From NCBI RefSeq assembly GCF_026210795.1, contig NC_089447.1, positions 188,501 through 252,500 on the forward strand: a DNA stretch of 64,000 nt, given 5' to 3'. This stretch comes from Rhizophagus irregularis (taxonomy: Eukaryota > Glomeromycota > Glomeromycetes > Glomerales > Glomeraceae). This document shows positions 24,106 through 35,526 of the stretch, piece by piece (positions within the stretch are counted from its first letter, which is position 1; the number at the start of each line of letters is the position of its first letter). The translations under genes were made by a program, and so were the position numbers. The notes beneath the pieces are model-generated. The model had not been told where the DNA came from. It did no database searches and worked only from the letters and a program-made list of their open reading frames with translations.

Positions 24106-24504
24106 TCTTTTTTTTTTGTTTTTTCAGGTTGTTTGACTCCAAATGAACCTGAACTTATAGATAATTTTGGTTGCAATAGGTGGTTTTAATAAGGAGGGAA
24201 TTTTCAAAATGTTAATTTAATAAAGTAAAATTAGATTTATGTAAATACAATTATAGTAAACTGTAATACAAGTAGTAAATTCAGTAACCAAATCGTATAA
24301 ATTTCGTGATAAAATCAGTGATCAAATCATGTAAATTCCATATGAATCCCATGCAAATTCCGTATCCAAACCATATTTTTAGTGATACGGAATTGTGCAT
24401 TTTTCCGTATCCTATTATGATACGTTATTTCTAAGGAAAAAAATCGTATAAAAATTTATAAAAAACGTATCCAATTTTTTTATAGGGCATCAAATAACGC
24501 CGTG

Positions 24505-24760
24505 AGAATGTTTTTAATGTATAATTCAATAAAAAAACGTTGCGAACCATTTTTTATTGAATTATATATTAAAAAACGTTTTTGCTATGCTTTTAATGAA
24601 TTATTGAAAAAAACATTGCGAATCTTTTTTTTTATTGAATTATATATTAAAAACGTTATTACAACACTTTTAATAAATTATTGAAAAAAACATTGTGAAC
24701 TTTTTTTTATTGAATTATATATTAAAAACGTTCTCGCAACGTTATTTGATGAATTATCAA
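24505..24760 (+). repeat. Tandem repeat, about 95 bp unit
   Basis: Nearly three copies of a unit containing TTTTTATTGAATTATATATT, then AAAAACGTT, then TTTTAATGAATTATTGAAAA and AACATTGCGAA. It is AT-rich and non-coding. Confidence 0.65.
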
Positions 24761-24769
24761 ATTAAAAAC

Positions 24770-25020
24770 AATCTCAAAAAAAGAAAATCTTTATCAAAAA
24801 TATCCTATATGAATTTTAGAAAATCTCAAAAAAAAAAAATTTTTTATTTAAAATATCCCATACGAACTCAAAAAAAGAAACTCTTCTATCAAAGACATTC
24901 TCTCATATGAACTCTAAGAAAATTTCAAAAAAAAAAAAATTTTTTATTAAAAATATCCCAAAAAATCTCAAAAAAAATATTTTCTATCAAAGATATCCCA
25001 TACGAACTCTTCCCATACGA
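24770..25020 (+). repeat. Tandem repeat, A-rich
   Basis: Three to four degenerate units built from AATCTCAAAAAAAGAAA, TTTATCAAA and ATATCCCATACGAACT. It follows immediately on the previous repeat and is unlike it in sequence. Confidence 0.6.
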
Positions 25021-25294
25021 AAAATTTTACAACCTATATTTATGTATATGTATTGTTTTTATTGAATTATTTTTCTTTTGTTCATATACTGTTAATGTGT
25101 TGTGATAAAATTTTTTATGTGATATATATTTGTGTAATGGCAAAATACCAGAAAATCGGTAAATTTCTAAGTTTGTAAAAAAAAATTTTCTTATTTTCTA
25201 AATCTGAACATCAAAAAACCAGTAGTTTGGCAAGACATTTTTGGTTAATTAAAATTTCATATTAGGAAATATGATGAAGATTATTCAACACAGT

Positions 25295-25455
25295 CATGAT
25301 GAAAAAACTTCATGTCACATGGTGAAAAACATCATAAAATATGATGAAAAATATGATCAACATGATGGAAAGTCGTCATGTCAACATGATGAAAAGTTAT
25401 CATGTCAACATGATGAAAAATCATCATGTAAACATGATGAAAAGTTATCAACCTT
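25295..25455 (+). repeat. 24-bp minisatellite
   Basis: Six or so copies of CATGATGAAAAGTTATCATG plus TCAA; the last three are nearly perfect. As 24 is divisible by three it reads HDEKLSCQ in one frame, but there is no start context or conserved neighbour to make it a gene. Internal ATGATG...CATCAT dyads make each unit partly self-complementary. It abuts the left arm of the inverted-repeat element at 25450. Confidence 0.8.
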
Positions 25456-26600
25456 TTGACCAGTACGGGTTGCCATACCTGACAACCTTTTTCCCAACAT
25501 ATCCTTTGCCCGACAACGATTACCCGACAAGACATATCATTCCTGAATGAACATTTTACCAACATGACACATTCCCTAATGGACATTATACTGACATTCT
25601 AGTTTTCCTGACATGACATTATCCTGACAACATATATCCCGACAGACATTTTCCCAACATGTTGAAAATGATTTACGAAAAGTAATTTATTACTGCTGTA
25701 ATAATGTATCATGTTTATAAATATAAATATAATTCTCTTACATGCTATTACAACCAAAAATTTCAAAAAAGATTTAATTTGTAAGGAAACAATTTATTTA
25801 ATTATTAGATATTGTAAAATTTGGAATTATACGATATAAAAAAATGTTAAGTCATTGAAAAAACTGTTTTAAATGAAATAATTAATAGCTTTATTTAAAA
25901 ATAGATAATTTCATTGCTATAAAGTTAATTTTTCCACAATGATTAATTGAATTCATATGAAATCCGTTAATAAAAGATTTCCATAAAGGAAAACCAGTAT
26001 TTTTGTCTTACGAAATAGAAACTGCATAAAATAACGATCTTTTAATTTTAAGAATTGTTTGATAAAATAATTAATTATGTGATTATGGGGAAGAAATTTG
26101 ATTGGCTTTATTTATACTTTTTTTTATCTCTACTTCGAAATTTACAGATTTCCAGATTTTTGGAATTTTTCACTTATCCATTTTTTGCAACTAAAATAAA
26201 TTTTTGTAGGTACGCAATGGGCTGCTGCTAGTGATTTTATTATAAAAATTTGCACTATAAAAATGAAATATACAGTATACATGAAATTGCGAATTTTTAT
26301 TAAAATAAATATATGAATAAACAAATAATAAAAATTTTCTCCATATGTTTTATCTTAAATAATTGGGGAATCACTTTTTTTAAATCGGGAAAATGTCTGT
26401 CGGGATATGTGTTGTCGGGAAAATGTCATGTCAGGAAAAATAGCATGTCGGTATAATGTCCATTAGGGTATGTGTCATGTCGGTAAAATGTTCATTCGGG
26501 AATATATCTTGTCGGGTAATCATTGTCGGGCAAAGGATATGTCGGGAAAAAGGTTGTCAGGAAATCGTGGTGTAACCTCCTCAAGTGGTCTTTTTCGTTT
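25450..26600. mobile_element. Element with CCCGACA-repeat arms
   Basis: The left arm (about 25466-25655) and right arm (about 26385-26578) are inverted copies, roughly 190 bp and over 80% alike by eye. Both contain, in order, CTGACAACCTTTTTCCC, CATATCCTTTGCCCGACAA, TTACCCGACAAGA, GACACAT.CCCTAATGGACA and ATATCCCGACAGACATTTTC. Each arm is a string of degenerate 15-20-bp CCCGACA/TGACAT units. The centre is AT-rich with no convincing gene. The inner end GGGTTGCCATACC / AGGTTACACCACG recalls the GGTTAC end of the element at 21979, but the outer border and target duplication could not be fixed because weak inverted similarity continues outward. Confidence 0.7.
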
Positions 26601-27599
26601 ATCAACTTTTATTGTGGGTATAACAATTTGTAAACATGTGTTATATATATAAAGGCTCGATATCGAACCCAAATAGCCGAGGTCCAGAAACTTTAGTGGA
26701 GTGTTTACAATTAATTTTCTAATTAAAAAAAAAAGTAATAAAATTTAATTAAAAAAAATGCAATTAAAATATTTATATACAGTAAATATTAATTACAGAA
26801 TATACCTCTAAAAATACTGCTGTAGAAGATTTTGTACTATTGACACCCCATTTTGTACGATTTTCCTTCCAACTACTTAATTGCATAACATACTATTGTA
26901 TTTGAAATATATTTAGTTTCACGCCTAATATTCCGTTCAGAAGATTCTATTTCAACAATATAGTTATCAGGTATTGGATATTGAGGTTTATCTTTTTTTC
27001 GAGACTTCTGGGTTAATTTTGGATTATCAGGATAAGTTCCAGAAGATATATATAATATTATAATATGAACAATATGTAAATCGACCATTTGACTGATTGT
27101 GGGCTTCAATTCTTGAACTGGTTGGATAGTTATGTATAAAAACACGACTAGAAAAGGCTTTAATAAAGAGATTTCTTTAGTATTTATTCCATATATTAAA
27201 AAAAAATATACTAGAAAGCATATTACTTTCACTTTGTTCTGGCATTAAACCGCATTATAGTTGTTATTTTGCCAATATTATGTTTCATTATCAATAGTTT
27301 CTTTTAAAATGACTTTTTAAATACTACTTACCGTTTTTGTTCTTTCCAAAAAAAAAAAATCAATTCCAAATCAATTCCCAGCAATTATTAGAAATTGTCA
27401 TGTGCGTCATTGTGCTTTATCCGATATTATCACTTTTTTCAATCGGCATGTCGATCAAAATTCATATTTATCATTAAAATTTAATTAGTGATATGAGACA
27501 AATCGGCCCATATAATAACGTTTTACCATCACCACTATCTTACATATATAATAATTATGAACTTAAATAGATAAAATTTTTTTTTATTTTTTAACTTTT
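26601..27599. other. Non-coding stretch
   Basis: No gene is recognised. A 119-codon minus-strand frame at 26873-27232 lacks any familiar motif and has a hydrophobic start; it could be a decayed coding relic but has no paralogue in the window, so I do not call it. Confidence 0.4.
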
Positions 27600-28420
27600 G
27601 TAGTTTTTAATATGATACAAAATCCATAACTATTTATGGACACGAATTGGAAGGGTATATTCACAAACTCGTTGAGTCGATGCTTCAATCTGATCAATAT
27701 TCACAAATTAAAAATTCGATTGGACTGGATTAAATCGATCCAATGGATTCAATTTGATGTGATTTTATTATTAAATTTCCAACTCAGGGTATACCCACGA
27801 TTGACAGCATCATACTGTACGTTTACCACAATCTACCACCATGATCACCACCACCATTTCAACGTCTTACATATATAATAATTATGAACTTAAATAAAAA
27901 AATTCTTAGTTTTTAATATGATACAAAAATTCATAATCTGATCTAACTATTTACGAACACGGATTGTGGGATTGCATGAAAATCCAAGAGGATCTGCAAA
28001 TCAAATCCGATTGAATGATCTAACTATTTATGAACAGTTAAACACGAATTGGAATTACATAAAAATCCAAAAGGATCTGCAAAATCCAATCCGATTGAAG
28101 TGTGATACGGGTATATCTGATATTCACAAATTGAGTCGATGCTTCAATCCGATTCATTATTCACAAATTAAAAATTCAATTAGCAATGCATTGGATTTTA
28201 TTATTAAATTTCCAATCCAGGGTATATCCCACGATTGACATCAATATACTGTACATTTTCCACGCACGATCTAACACAACAATCACCATGCATGTTAATA
28301 AAATTCTTTTTATTCTTTACTTTCTGATACAAAATCCGATTCAATTATTTATGAACACGGATTGGGTTATATTAGAATCCAATCCAATGCAAACCCTGAT
28401 TGAATATATGTGAATCTGTT
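27600..28420 (+). repeat. Imperfect tandem duplication rich in GGATTG/CCGATT words
   Basis: Blocks at about 27620-27860 and 28040-28290 repeat the order: GAATTGGA, GAGTCGATGCTTCAATC, ATTCACAAATTAAAAATTC, TTTTATTATTAAATTTCCAA, CAGGGTATA.CCCACGATTGACA. The words ATCCGATT and CACGGATTG recur throughout, like subterminal repeats of a hAT-type element, though no ends were resolved. Frames here follow the repeat, not a gene. Confidence 0.6.
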
Positions 28421-30370
28421 ATTATAGATGATTGGTCAAACAATTCTATAAACTAGGAAACGGAAACCGTTATTAAGTCCGAAGGTATCATTGCACATCA
28501 TCACGTGCCGGACGGACAGACATTTGTGAAACCGTTACGAATGTATATAGTCTTTCGGACAGATCAATTGATTAAGTTAACCGGCCTACTTAAGTTTCTC
28601 AACTATTATTGTATATATTCTATGTAAGCACTGGCCACATGATATACATAACATCTTGGTGGTAATGACCGATAACAATTACTTATTTGTTTGTTTGTTT
28701 GTACACTAGTTTAGAATTTAACCATATTTTTTTTAATCATTATGTCGATCTTGTCGGATATAAACTTGTACCGAATTATATATCTACATTATCTTTTTTA
28801 GTCAGAGAATTTTAATATAATTATATAATAATGGCTTACAGTAAATAATTGAGAATCTAAGCAACTTGGATAATTTCCAAGTTTTTAGGCTATAAATTCC
28901 GTGAATATGATACATTTATGGAAATAAAAAACACGGAATAAATATTTTATAGGGCAGATATTTCTTTATTATTTATATATTGGATTTAGTGTACAATTAA
29001 GATATTAATAAGAAAACTTTGATTAATAAGAATAATATATATATATATTAGAGTGACATAAAAATACATAAATGGTTATATAGAATATTCTGATCGACAT
29101 TTTCTGAATAAAAAAGACAAAGATCATTGCCAAGAAAATCTAGCGGGAATGTCCGATATTTTTTCCCCTATTATTTATGTTTACAAATTTTGGTCTATTT
29201 TAATGTACAAAATGCAATATTGCAATGTCATTTTTGGGGAGCTTTTACGTAAAAAATATATATATATATACTGTATATTCATATGATTACTATTATACGA
29301 CATATATAAAAACACAAACGTTCGATCAGTTTATTTGTTTTAAAATATGTTTAGTGTTTAAATTTCTGATTTTTTTTACTTACAAATTTTTTTTTCGTGT
29401 AATCGGCACGATATCATAAGAAATTAAAGTTTCATATAATAATTAAATTCTATATAAATAACATAAACTCAATAACTCATATAATGAAATATTCTCAGAA
29501 TAACAAAATAACGATTCTTTTAGAAAAACTTATTTTTATAATTTTTTAATTTGCTTTATTAGTAAGTTAAAACATATCTGTATATTAGAATTCTTCTAAT
29601 AAAAAAAAATTCCTGAAAAAGTTTAGACTAAGGCGTTTATCATAATATTTCCAGAACTTAAATATTTGAGTGCTAATATTGTTAAATTCGTTTAAATAAA
29701 CAATATACTGTATATCGGAAAATTTTCAAAATAATAATAATAAAATTTATATATATATATCAGATATATATATATATATTTTCAAAATAATAATAATAAT
29801 AATAATAAAATTTATATATATGAAATTTAATCCATCGGATTTTGCAAAAAAAGTTAATTATATCATTATTTTTACAAAACGTGAAAAGCAGTAATTATTG
29901 GTAATTTTAATTATACGAAAACGAATAATTTTGTTTCCCTTTTGTATTTTGGTGACACTGAACATGAGACAGTAAATAAACTCCCTTGTAAATACTATGG
30001 TTCATAAATAACATGATTATGCTACGAGTTTTAATATTTATCACGTTTAAAAAAAAAAATCATGCCTTGACAAGTATTTTTAGTTGCATTTGCATTTACA
30101 TAATACTTATAATACTTTTAGAATTTTAGATATAATGATATCATAAATTGTGATTGATTAATAATGATATCATAAATTGGTGATTGATTAACAAAAGATA
30201 ATCTATAACTTACGGTAATCATAAAAAATTCTCTTTGATCTTGTTCTTTGTTTGTTTGTTTATTTGAAAACTATTTTCGAATTCAAATGCGAAAATATTA
30301 TTATCACTTTATATAAAATTTTCTCAATGGTGTAAACGCTCTAACAACAAAAATAATTATCCAATCGGTA
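28421..30370. other. Non-coding, duplicated upstream flank of gene B'
   Basis: 28855-28955 resembles 8265-8460 upstream of gene B, tying B' to B. AT microsatellites lie at 29036-29050, 29258-29270 and 29745-29820 (ATATAT and AATAAT runs). No gene is seen. Confidence 0.45.
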
Positions 30371-30379
30371 ATTTTTTAA

Positions 30380-30387
30380 TATAAATA
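30380..30387 (+). promoter_or_regulatory. TATA-like box of gene B'
   Basis: TATAAATA followed by CTCTCGCTCTCAATCTCCAAC, about 133 bp before the ATG; the equivalent in B is TATAAATA then CTCCGTTCTCAACTTCCAAC. Confidence 0.5.
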
Positions 30388-30519
30388 CTCTCGCTCTCAA
30401 TCTCCAACTTTTTTTCAAAAAAAAAAATAATAATATTAAATAAATTAAAAAAAATTCATAATTTCTTAAAAAAACATCAAAAAATAATCTCTTAAAATTC
30501 TATAAAAAAAATATATATA

Positions 30520-31002
30520 ATGAATAATGGTTCAAATGATCGTTCAGCACAAGATTACTTGAGTCTACCAGAAGATCAAGTTGGAAATAGCTTCGTTCCT
30601 ATACGAATTCCTAATAATAATGATAATAGTATTAATTATCATGTAGGAATTTATAATTCAAATGATACTGTGCCCTCAAACACATTTGAATTCTACCTAC
30701 CTTTACCAAATGATACAATCTATCGAGTCATTTATACACAATTACACTTATTTGAAATCTCAACATTATTAAACAACGGTGTTGATACATCACATATTCC
30801 TGATTCGCACTTTCCTTACCACCAAAATGTACAAAGTTTTATTCGCCAACAGATTCACCAACGAGTTCAATATATTTATCAACCTCAACAACCATCTCAA
30901 ACTTTCGACACCATTCCTAATTTTCAATTAGATATGATGCCGCCTAATTCTCAAGTAAATACGAATGACAGTAATGTGATCCCTTCGAATGAAGCCTCTT
31001 AG
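30520..31002 (+). CDS. Gene B': PND-motif family protein
   Basis: This is a single-exon protein of 160 residues, family not recognised. It has the conserved N-terminus (GSNDRSAQDYLSLPEDQVG), a linker almost identical to B (IPNNNDNSINYHVGI), the core FEFYLPLPNDTIYRVIYTQL (56-75), an LLNNGVD motif and HIPDSHFPYHQNVQSFIRQQ as in A and A'. The tail is Gln/Asn-rich and stops at NEAS, about 17 codons earlier than in B, because a TAG appears where B continues. Start context and TATA-like box match the other members. Function is unknown; conservation of frame and core among four copies supports a real gene. Confidence 0.7.
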   Translation: MNNGSNDRSAQDYLSLPEDQVGNSFVPIRIPNNNDNSINYHVGIYNSNDTVPSNTFEFYLPLPNDTIYRVIYTQLHLFEISTLLNNGVDTSHIPDSHFPYHQNVQSFIRQQIHQRVQYIYQPQQPSQTFDTIPNFQLDMMPPNSQVNTNDSNVIPSNEAS

Positions 31003-32147
31003 GAAGTACATGATTCAATTCAATCATCTAAGAATATTATGATATTATTATGATATTAGCATGTGTTTAGAATAAAAATTAGGATAATATATGTAACTTT
31101 ATTATTTTTTTTTAAGATGTTTATTAAGCTAAATGATATGTTTATTAAGATTATAGATGTTTTATCATTCTAAGACAGGAATCGGGTAGTTAAGGCACGT
31201 GACTATGGGTGTTAGATATACTAATTAAATCAAATATATATATAGAACTTATTATTTTCGTGATTATCATATTAAGCTATTAAAATTAGTTTTTTAAAAT
31301 AAATTTTTATTAAAATTTGATATTTTTTAAGCTTTCACAACTTTGAATTCTTCTCATCATTTTTCATTCTGAATTCTGCAAAAACATTCTAAAACACCGT
31401 CTCTTTCATGAAATAGTTCGATTTTCTTAAAAAGAACTGTAACAAGCATTTGTTAAGCTTTCTAACTGCTTCTATAGGAAATCTTTTTTTTTTTCTTGAG
31501 CAATTTCAAAAAAAGCTTTCTATTTTCATTTTCTTCAAGTTATTGTGTACACAGTGAAATTCGATAAACCGGTTCTATCAGTCTCGCTAAAAATATCCGG
31601 TTTATTTGGATATCTGGTATAGCGAAAAAATTTCGATAATACCGGATTTCATATAAAATAATCCGGTATATCAATTTTTATGCGACGTAACAAAAATTAA
31701 AAACTTAAAAAATCTCTTTATTTAATTTATCAAAATATTACATATACTAAAAACAACTAAAGTTGGAAAAAATCTTCTTTTGCCATCTGTATCACGTGAA
31801 ATCAATTTAATTGGGTTTCAAATGTATCAAATTACGTGATCATTAACAAAATTATTATGTTTCAATGATTTTTTTAATTTTAAAATTAATTATTTTTAAG
31901 TATGGAGGTCCAGTTTATCGAATCATTTTTAATTTTACTATAGCTGCTTAGAAAATTGATCCGTTATAGTGAAATATAGAGCTTTTACTAATAAACTTCG
32001 GTATATCGAAACTATTTTAATATACGTGATTTGATTCCAGCAAAAAAGTCTGGTTTAAGCCAATAAAACATGATTTAAAGATTTCGGATTTTTTAATAGA
32101 CAAATGGCTAACACAAAACAATCCCGACATTTACAATACCGCCAATT
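31003..32147. other. Non-coding, with pogo-like transposon end
   Basis: No gene is seen. From about 31556 the sequence ACAGTGAAATTCGATAAACC and following words match, in opposite orientation, the segment at 470-580. TCGGTATATCGAAA near 32000 may belong to the other end of the same worn element. Confidence 0.45.
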
Positions 32148-32149
32148 TA

Positions 32150-32821
32150 CAGCTGTTTTCATATTATTCAGAACAAGGTAAAATTTTGAACACGACATCT
32201 GGTCTGGTATGTCGGATGTCGAATTGTCACGTGAATCGATTATACTAAATGATCAATGGTGAAATAAACAAAATAAACAAGTTCAATTATACAACCAATT
32301 ATTTCATGTTATCATGACAACTCAATGCTTTCATTACATATTAGATGGAAAAACTTTAGAAGGCTTGACAACTCGGCAAATTGCTAAACATCTTGGTATT
32401 AATAAGTCAGCCGTTGATCACGTATGCCAATATTTTAGAAAACATATTCAACTCTAATGACTTGAAGTTCTGCTTAAAGAAAGGATTGACTAGTATTTGT
32501 ATGAACTTTAATCAGAAATGGAACTTTGGATGTAAAGAAGTCAACATTATGCCGAACTTTACATAGACTTGGATATACGCATAAAAAAGTATACTAAATT
32601 CTCAATGTAATTTTTATTCCAGAAACATTTATTTTAATAATTAATATATAAATATAAATATAAATATGATATGAATCAATAATTCAGTTCATTCATATGA
32701 TTATATGAGTTACGTTTAACTATAAACAAAAAAAATATCACGTAACAATCAACATCCAACATACCGGACCGGATGTCGGGTTCAAAATTTTACTTTGTCC
32801 CGAATAATATTAAAACAGCTG
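32150..32821. mobile_element. Tc1/mariner-like element with TA flanks
   Basis: The ends are about 84-bp inverted repeats, roughly 85% alike by eye: CAGCTGTTTTCATATTATTC at the left and CAGCTGTTTTAATATTATTC read on the minus strand at the right, both continuing through GTAAAATTTTGAAC and TCCGGTATGTTGGATG-like words. TA dinucleotides flank both ends (32148-32149 and 32822-32823). The interior holds a transposase HTH remnant and no catalytic core. Confidence 0.8.
32338..32600 (+). pseudogene. Tc1-like transposase N-terminal HTH remnant
   Basis: The plus strand encodes ILDGKTLEGLTTRQIAKHLG followed by INKSAVDHVCQYF and a stop at 32455-32457: a typical helix-turn-helix of Tc1/IS630 transposases (LTxRQIAxxLGINxxxVxxV). 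Further on, in another frame with stops, come YLYEL and SEMELW, the usual linker region. No DDE residues remain. Confidence 0.65.
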
Positions 32822-32837
32822 TAATACCAAAAAACCC

Positions 32838-33037
32838 GGCCCTATAAAAAATGTTTGTCCGATAAATATTCGAAATGGGGTCAATTTTCGGACACTCGCG
32901 GAGATTGAGAACTTTAATCACATAAAAGTACAATATCATGATGAATGTCCAATAAATGTCAAGTAAATGTTCGGAACAGGATCGATTTTCTGAACAAAAA
33001 ACTGAAACAATGTTTGGACAATATTTTTTATAGGGCA
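32838..33037. mobile_element. CCCTATAAAAAAT MITE
   Basis: About 200 bp with ends CCCTATAAAAAATGTTTGTCC and, on the minus strand, CCCTATAAAAAATATTGTCC; both are followed by worn inverted similarity (CGAAATGGGGTCAATTTTCG against CAGAAAATCGATCCTGTTCC). It lies 15 bp from the right end of the Tc1-like element. Target duplication not resolved. Confidence 0.55.
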
Positions 33038-33517
33038 GATATAATATACCATTCCAAACTCGATAATTAAAAAAAAAAACTAGTAAAAAAATTCTGACTA
33101 TACATATACATGTATTTGATTTAATTAGTATATCTACCACCCCAACGTGATTAGATTTTGTTACACAAAGTTTCTTTCTTTAAAACATTTAGTTTTTCGT
33201 TTCTGATATACATAGTAATTTCGTTATTAGATGGTGAGTATGTAAAAAAAAAGAAAAAAAAATCAATAAAAAAAATTCACAGAATTTTTTTGAAATGAAG
33301 AACATACACATTCTACAGACTACAGATCCGGGTGACACCCAAACCACACTATTATAATATGGAATCCGGACGTTTAGTCTAAGATGATAGTCGAACATTT
33401 TATCGTTTATTTTTGCATAATAGTGATTCCAGCATTAATTTGGTTTATCGGTTTGTAAATTTTTTCCGAACCGATAATTTGTTTGGTAGAATCTCTTGTA
33501 AAGTGAAGTACGTAGTC

Positions 33518-34101
33518 TAGTGTTCCAAATTTTGAGGTATATTCGAACTCGACCCGAGTGTAAAAGTAACGACTCGGATTTGACTTGGCCTGATTATAGT
33601 CTGACTCGGATAACCCGGTTTAAGTTGTATTTACAGCTATTTGCGAAAATAACGGACCACCTAATTCATTTTTCAACTGCGTATGAATTTTCATACACAG
33701 TCATACGCATGATAATATCTGCCCAGACCGTCAAACTCATTTTTTGAATTTTTCATATGCAGTCATCCGCAGTTATATCTAGCAGTTTACTATGCGTGTA
33801 TGATATGGCTGCGTATGAAAATTTCATACGCAGTCAAAAATTGAATTAGGTGGTCCGTTATTTTTGCAAATAGCTGCAATAACGAAATAAATTTTCAAAT
33901 TGAATAAGATTTCTGAAATTTGTAGTTAAAAATATAATAAAAAGGTTCGGCTGTTCGGGTCACTGGGTCAAAATAAAGGTATAACACGACTTGACGGGTC
34001 GGGTCAAGTTCATGTGGGTTACGGGTCATCAAATCATGCGACCCCTCCAAATACGAGTCGGGTAAATAACCTGGGTTTGACCTGACCCTTTCGGAACACT
34101 A
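33518..34101. mobile_element. hAT-like MITE hosting a nested MITE
   Basis: Ends TAGTGTTCCAAATTT and AAGGGTCAGG...CGGAACACTA are inverted (TAGTGTTCC/GGAACACTA). ACCCG, GACTCGG and CGGGTCA words crowd both subterminal regions, as in hAT elements. No clean 8-bp duplication is seen. A second inverted-repeat element sits inside at 33634-33876. Confidence 0.6.
33634..33876. mobile_element. Tc1-like MITE nested in the hAT-like MITE
   Basis: The inverted repeats of about 80 bp begin CAGCTATTTGCGAAAATAAC (left) and CAGCTATTTGCAAAAATAAC (right, minus strand), then GGACCACCTAATTCA, then GCGTATGAA..TTTCATAC. Flanks are TA on the left and CA on the right, a TA duplication with one changed base. 243 bp, no coding. 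Confidence 0.7.
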
Positions 34102-35526
34102 TAATGTAGAATTATTTCACCATATCTTCAAAATGTGATACAAATAATTTACCAGAATTGGAAGAAGCAATTCCAAATCCCGTGAGGTTGATTTATTAAA
34201 AAACAATAAATTTTTATAATTTATAAATGAAACATGCATACAGCCAACCTCCATACACAATCACCCCATATATAATAATTATCCTGTATAAAAGATTTGC
34301 ACCTTTTTATAAGCTGTAATAACACGTCAGTTATCACTATCTCTTAGCCCTTATGACGTGACGTAATGCTAAGTTAAGTCACGTCATAGCAGATTAAAAT
34401 TGACTTGATGACGTATATTGCTTAAGACATATGACGCAACTAAATATATGTAATTTGTATTAATACTTTAAAATAAATCAGTCATTTAACTAAAGTAATA
34501 TAAAATATTTATATAAATCTAATATAAAATGTTTAAAGGTTTCTTATATCATCAATTCGAATATGTGATCAAAGTCAATAATTTTGATTGTTAATACTTA
34601 GTTACGTCATAAGTCTCTTTTTTTCATCAGACGTATGTCATATGACATGTGACGCAATTTTATAACTCTGTGGAGAGCCTCCAGTCAAACCTCTATCGAA
34701 TTACCGATACAGCTGTTTTTGGAATAAAATATCGGTATATCAAAACATCGGTACATGTAATTCATTTATAAATTTAGACAATTAAAGTACAAGGGATAGG
34801 CTTCCAAAAAGTAAATCTTCTATGCTGATCATTTCATCATTTGAAACGAAAAAACCCAGATTTTGATAGATAAGTCAAAATTGTCAAAATTGACATTCGA
34901 AACCAACTTTGATGCTTTAAGTAAACTTGTAGAACGGACAAAAATACATATACCACATATTTCTTTTAAAATTTATATTTATTAAAATTTTTTTTACATA
35001 AATTCTTTTTATAAAGTCACGTGATAAAACTGATACACCCTGTATAAATTAAGAAATTTTCAATAATATAAGATTAACAAAAATTACCATTTAAGGGTAG
35101 ATTAAATAAACTTTATTTAAAGATGACAATCGTATTGTTGTGGCGTAACAATACAAAAAAATACAATAACCTGCCATAAATGATTCACTGTATAAATAAA
35201 AATTTTTTCAAATAAATACATGTTTAGCTTAAAAAAACCACATCAAAACGCCCTTAACCAAACATAATGCAAAATGTATTTCTATACAGTCTGCCTTACT
35301 TTCTTAGTTATCATTTGTTATATTGTATGTATTGTGGCTTTTGATGGCTATACTATGTTATTAGTGGCGCAAAAGAATCTCTATGCTGACGTTGCTTTCT
35401 TGTTGGAATAACGATAGAAAGACAACTGTTTTATTTATTCAATTTTTGTTTGATTATTTAGTCTAAAAATTTTAATTAACGAGAAGGGTTAAAATTTGTT
35501 TTTTAACTTTGTTGAAAAAAAAAAAA
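34102..35526. other. Non-coding region upstream of the lipase gene
   Basis: No gene is seen. ACGTCA/TGACGT and GTCACGTCAT-like words recur between 34325 and 34660. ATACAGCTGTTTTTGGAATA near 34709 resembles the CAGCTGTTTT end of Tc1-like elements but has no partner. Confidence 0.4.

Larger units (their letters stand above)
21887..24484. mobile_element. Possible outer CCCTATAA-ended element carrying a nested insertion
   Basis: The left end starts CCCTATAAGAAATATGTATACGG-like; the right end, read on the minus strand, starts CCCTATAAAAAAATTGGATACG. GTATACGG/CGTATCC words are clustered near both ends (21900-21975; 23150-23200; 24360-24475). The same CCCTATAAAAAAT ends delimit a 200-bp MITE at 32838-33037. 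I found no target duplication and the interior includes unrelated low-complexity DNA, so this is a suggestion only. Confidence 0.3.

Noticed and set aside
24502-24910. ORFs reading FIELYIKK repeats
   Set aside because: They arise from a 95-bp AT-rich tandem repeat; frame is not kept between units.
25271-25459. CRISPR-like regular repeats
   Set aside because: The 24-bp units are tandem with no unique spacers, and the setting is eukaryotic.
26873-27232. Minus-strand ORF of 119 codons
   Set aside because: No recognisable domain, paralogue or splice partners; kept only as a remark on the region.
27636-28413. Three ORFs in a row suggesting a gene
   Set aside because: They read through a non-coding tandem duplication in different frames and share no frame-conserved motif.
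32790-33140. Minus-strand ORF of 116 codons
   Set aside because: It spans the end of one transposon and a whole MITE; no motif.
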